9,328 nt of DNA. Source: an uncultured Acidimicrobiaceae bacterium (GTDB taxonomy: Bacteria > Actinomycetota > Acidimicrobiia > Acidimicrobiales > Ilumatobacteraceae). Location of the stretch: NCBI GenBank assembly GCA_903919215.1, contig CAIXHI010000076.1, forward strand, positions 1 to 9,328. Reading direction: 5' to 3'. The notes beneath the pieces were generated by a model. It did no database searches. It was not told the origin of the DNA and was given only the letters and a program-made list of their open reading frames with translations. Below are positions 7,018 through 9,328 of this stretch, piece after piece. The position numbers and the translations under genes were made by a program. Numbering within the stretch: position 1 is the first letter of the stretch; each line of letters starts with the position of its first letter.

Positions 7018-8250
7018 ATGTCGACGCCGCAAGAGTTGATGCATGCGCAGTTTGCTCAGGTGTTCAAGATCGCTGCACTGGCCTGGGGCGACCCGGCGGT
7101 GGCGGCGGCCAGGGCATCTGCTTCCCCGCAGCAGACGTACGTCGACATGACGACAGAGTGTCCGGTGAAGCAACTCGGCGACGGCATGTTCCGGCTCACC
7201 TCGATGGCCGACATCGTCGCCGTCACCAGAAACCACGACGTCGTGCAAGGCACCACGTATCTCGGCAGCGACCGCCCGGCGATCCCGCTCGGTCTCGACG
7301 GCCCGCTCCACAAGCAGTATCGGCACATGCTCGACCCGGTGTTCACCGCCAAGCGCATCGAGCCGCTCGGGGCGCAGGTGCGCCAGCTGGCCAACGAACT
7401 GATCGACGGGTTCATCGCCAAGGGCGAATGCGACGCGTTCCAGGACTGGTGCGAGCCGTTGCCATCGATCATCTTTTTGTCGATCATGGGCCTTCCTCTC
7501 GATCAGTACGAGAACTTCCACGGGTTCAAGAACCTGATCCTCGGCAATGCCAACGTCGCAGCGATGACCCCCGAGGAGCGACTGGCCCGTAGCACCGAAG
7601 CAGTGGTGTGGATCCAGAGCTACTTCAACTCCAACCTCGACGAGCGCGAGCAGGAAGCCGCACCGCGCGACGACATGATCGGTTGGCTGCTCAGCGCCGA
7701 GTTCGACGGCCGTCGCCTCAGCCGCACGGAGATGCTCGACATCCTCGGGCTGCTGATGATCGCCGGTCTCGACACGGTGGCCGCCTCGCTGGGCTGCTTC
7801 CTCAGCTTCCTCGCCAGCCACCCCGACCAACGCCAGCGACTGCTCGACGACCCCACCCTCACGCGCAGCGCGATCGAGGAACTGATGCGTTACGAGTCAC
7901 CCGTCACTGAGGGCACTCGTGTCGCCAAGGCCGACATTGATCTGCCCAGCGGTGTTCGTGTGCCGGCTGGCTCGTGGATGCTGATCTCGTGGTCGGGGGC
8001 CAACGTCGACCCGGCGGCCTTCGTCGATCCACTCACCGTCGACTTCGAGCGCAAGCCGAACCCGCACATCGGTTTCGCGAGCGGATTCCACCGCTGTCTC
8101 GGGTCGCACCTGGCGCGGCTCGAACTGAGTGTCGCGCTCAATGTCTGGCACGAGCGCATCCCGCACTACCGCATCGCCGAGGGCACTGAGTTGGTCTATT
8201 CGGGCAACCCACGCGCGCCGCACCACCTTCCGCTCGTCTGGAGCGCCTGA
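7018..8250 (+). CDS. cytochrome P450 (P450-4), tandem duplicate of P450-5
   Basis: This encodes a soluble P450 of 410 residues starting at ATG 7018 behind GAGGAG. Landmarks are helix-C H98xxxR102, I-helix AGLDT 249-253, ExxR E288-R291, and haem loop FASGFHRCLG with Cys360. The N-terminal part (1-60) and residues 178-210 vary most from P450-5, while the I-helix, K-helix and the haem side are nearly fixed. In P450s the region between helices E and G often lines the substrate channel, so the changes at 178-190 could alter substrate choice (inference). It lies 88 bases after P450-3 and 88 before P450-5, on the same strand, consistent with a three-gene P450 operon. It needs a ferredoxin system not seen here. 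Confidence 0.95.
   Translation: MSTPQELMHAQFAQVFKIAALAWGDPAVAAARASASPQQTYVDMTTECPVKQLGDGMFRLTSMADIVAVTRNHDVVQGTTYLGSDRPAIPLGLDGPLHKQYRHMLDPVFTAKRIEPLGAQVRQLANELIDGFIAKGECDAFQDWCEPLPSIIFLSIMGLPLDQYENFHGFKNLILGNANVAAMTPEERLARSTEAVVWIQSYFNSNLDEREQEAAPRDDMIGWLLSAEFDGRRLSRTEMLDILGLLMIAGLDTVAASLGCFLSFLASHPDQRQRLLDDPTLTRSAIEELMRYESPVTEGTRVAKADIDLPSGVRVPAGSWMLISWSGANVDPAAFVDPLTVDFERKPNPHIGFASGFHRCLGSHLARLELSVALNVWHERIPHYRIAEGTELVYSGNPRAPHHLPLVWSA
7783..7842 (+). repeat. 60-base tract identical between P450-4 and P450-5 (copy at 9104-9163)
   Basis: The stretch just after the I-helix threonine is identical at all 60 positions, including every third codon base, in the two genes (7783-7842 and 9104-9163), whereas flanking codons differ at silent sites. 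Two shorter perfect tracts follow near the window edge. This pattern points to recent recombination between the copies or strong local constraint. Confidence 0.7.
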
Positions 8251-8338
8251 CGGGGCGCAGATGGACGAGCACTGTCACTCGCGCCGCTAGTGTCCGCGGA
8301 GCATGGCCGGGGGGCTGTGCACACAGGGGGAGTCCACC
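8251..8338 (+). promoter_or_regulatory. 88-base spacer before P450-5, paralogous to the spacer at 6930-7017
   Basis: GCGCAGATGGACG (8255-8267) and CGCCGCTAGTGT (8282-8293, TAnnnT candidate at 8288-8293) match the spacer before P450-4, and GGGGGAG (8326-8332) is the ribosome site six bases before ATG 8339. Equal length and shared blocks show that the spacer was copied along with the gene. The retained TGGACG and TAnnnT blocks may be promoter elements, but their 20-base separation is long. Confidence 0.45.
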
Positions 8339-9328
8339 ATGCCGACACCGCAAGAACAGATGCAGGAAGAGTTCGCCAACATCTTCAAGGTCGAGGGGCT
8401 CGCGTGGGGCGACCCCACGATTGCCGCGGCCAGAGCTTCGGCCACGCCGCAGCAGATGTACGTCGACCTGACCGCCGAGTCGCCGGTGACGTACGTGGGC
8501 GACGGGTTTTTCCGGATCACCTCGATGGCCGATGTTGTCGCTGTCACGAGAAATCACGATGTCGTGCAGGGCTCGACGTACCTCGGCAGCGATCGCCCGG
8601 CGATCCCGCTGGGTCTCGACGGCCCGATCCACAAGCAATACCGGCACATGCTCGATCCGGTGTTCACGGCCAAGCGCATCGAACCGCTCGGCGCCCAAGT
8701 GCTGCAACTCGCCAACCAGTTGATCGATGGCTTCATCGCCAAAGGTGAATGCGACGCCTACAAGGAGTGGTGCGAGCCGCTGCCGTCGATCATCTTCTTG
8801 TCGATCATGGGCCTGCCGCTCGACGAGTACGAAAACTTCCACCGTTTCAAGAATCTGATCCTCGGCAACGAAGACCTCGGGGGGATCGAACCCGACGAGA
8901 AGATGGCCCGCACCACCGAGGCCGTGATGTGGATCCAGCGCTACTTCAACGCCGACCTCGACGCACGTGAGCAGGAAGCAACGCCTCGCGACGACATGAT
9001 GAGTTGGCTGCTCAGTGCCGAGGTCGACGGTCACCGCCTCGGCCGAACCGAGATGCTCGACATCCTCGGGCTGTTGATGATTGCTGGTCTCGACACGGTT
9101 GCTGCCTCGCTGGGCTGCTTCCTCAGCTTCCTCGCCAGCCACCCCGACCAACGCCAGCGACTGGTCAACGACCCGACCCTGACGCGCAGCGCGATCGAAG
9201 AGCTGATGCGCTACGAGTCCCCCGTCACCCAGGGCTATCGCATCGCCAAGGCAGACATTGATCTGCCCAGCGGTGTTCACGTGCCGGCCGGCTCATGGAT
9301 GCTGATCTCGTGGTCGGGGGCCAACGTC
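8339..9328 (+). CDS. cytochrome P450 (P450-5), 3' end cut by window edge
   Basis: Reading from ATG 8339 gives 330 codons that run off the window. By hand count about 270 of 330 residues (82%) match P450-4 with no gap, so it should end about 80 residues further on. Helix-C H98xxxR102, I-helix AGLDT 249-253 and ExxR E288-R291 are present; the haem cysteine lies outside the window. The start has GGGGGAG at good spacing and the protein opens MPTPQEQM, like MSTPQELM of P450-4. The two genes have a 1321-base period. As with its twin, substrate and CYP family are unknown; the pair may have split substrate range or expression after duplication. Confidence 0.93.
   Translation, partial: MPTPQEQMQEEFANIFKVEGLAWGDPTIAAARASATPQQMYVDLTAESPVTYVGDGFFRITSMADVVAVTRNHDVVQGSTYLGSDRPAIPLGLDGPIHKQYRHMLDPVFTAKRIEPLGAQVLQLANQLIDGFIAKGECDAYKEWCEPLPSIIFLSIMGLPLDEYENFHRFKNLILGNEDLGGIEPDEKMARTTEAVMWIQRYFNADLDAREQEATPRDDMMSWLLSAEVDGHRLGRTEMLDILGLLMIAGLDTVAASLGCFLSFLASHPDQRQRLVNDPTLTRSAIEELMRYESPVTQGYRIAKADIDLPSGVHVPAGSWMLISWSGANV

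Noticed and set aside
8138..9280. Minus-strand open frame of about 380 codons opposite P450-4/P450-5, similar to one at 6967-7830
   Set aside because: The similarity between the two antisense frames only mirrors the duplication of the P450 genes on the plus strand; no motif or ribosome site supports coding.

Overview
The window is GC-rich and tightly packed. Its codon use strongly favours G or C at the third position, and it has many short TAnnnT-like promoter elements and GGAG/GGGGA ribosome sites. This fits a high-GC actinobacterium, perhaps of the Acidimicrobiia or a mycobacterial/rhodococcal relative, but the lineage cannot be fixed from the sequence alone. There are no RNA genes, CRISPR arrays or insertion sequences, and no stretch above 300 bases lacks a gene.

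Layout, left to right. (1) The 5' part of a short-chain dehydrogenase gene on the minus strand (1-269), cut by the window edge. (2) A short AT-rich divergent promoter region with a palindromic operator candidate. (3) P450-1 (366-1604, +), complete in length but broken by one in-frame TAA at codon 88. (4) An acyl-CoA ligase of the adenylate-forming superfamily on the minus strand (1588-3174), whose tail overlaps that of P450-1 by 17 bases. (5) A compact divergent promoter region. (6) P450-2 (3251-4486, +), an intact paralogue of P450-1 at about 54% identity. (7) An alpha/beta hydrolase (4488-5540, +), one base behind P450-2 and so very likely co-translated with it. (8) A 141-base gap with a long near-perfect palindrome and a second, smaller inverted repeat. 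(9) P450-3 (5682-6929), P450-4 (7018-8250) and P450-5 (8339 to the edge), all on the plus strand. P450-4 and P450-5 are tandem duplicates, about 82% identical over 330 residues without a gap. Both are preceded by 88-base spacers that share sequence.

Taken together, this is a five-P450 cluster with a CoA ligase, an SDR and a serine-type hydrolase. That set resembles catabolic clusters for hydrophobic isoprenoid-like compounds such as steroids or terpenoids: P450 hydroxylation, alcohol oxidation by the SDR, CoA activation of a carboxylate, and hydrolysis of an ester, lactone or C-C bond. The substrate is inferred, not seen. No ferredoxin or ferredoxin reductase is encoded here, so electron partners must come from elsewhere. 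The main points for follow-up are the single nonsense codon in P450-1, the recent P450-4/P450-5 duplication with a possible gene-conversion tract, and the palindromes in the intergenic regions.
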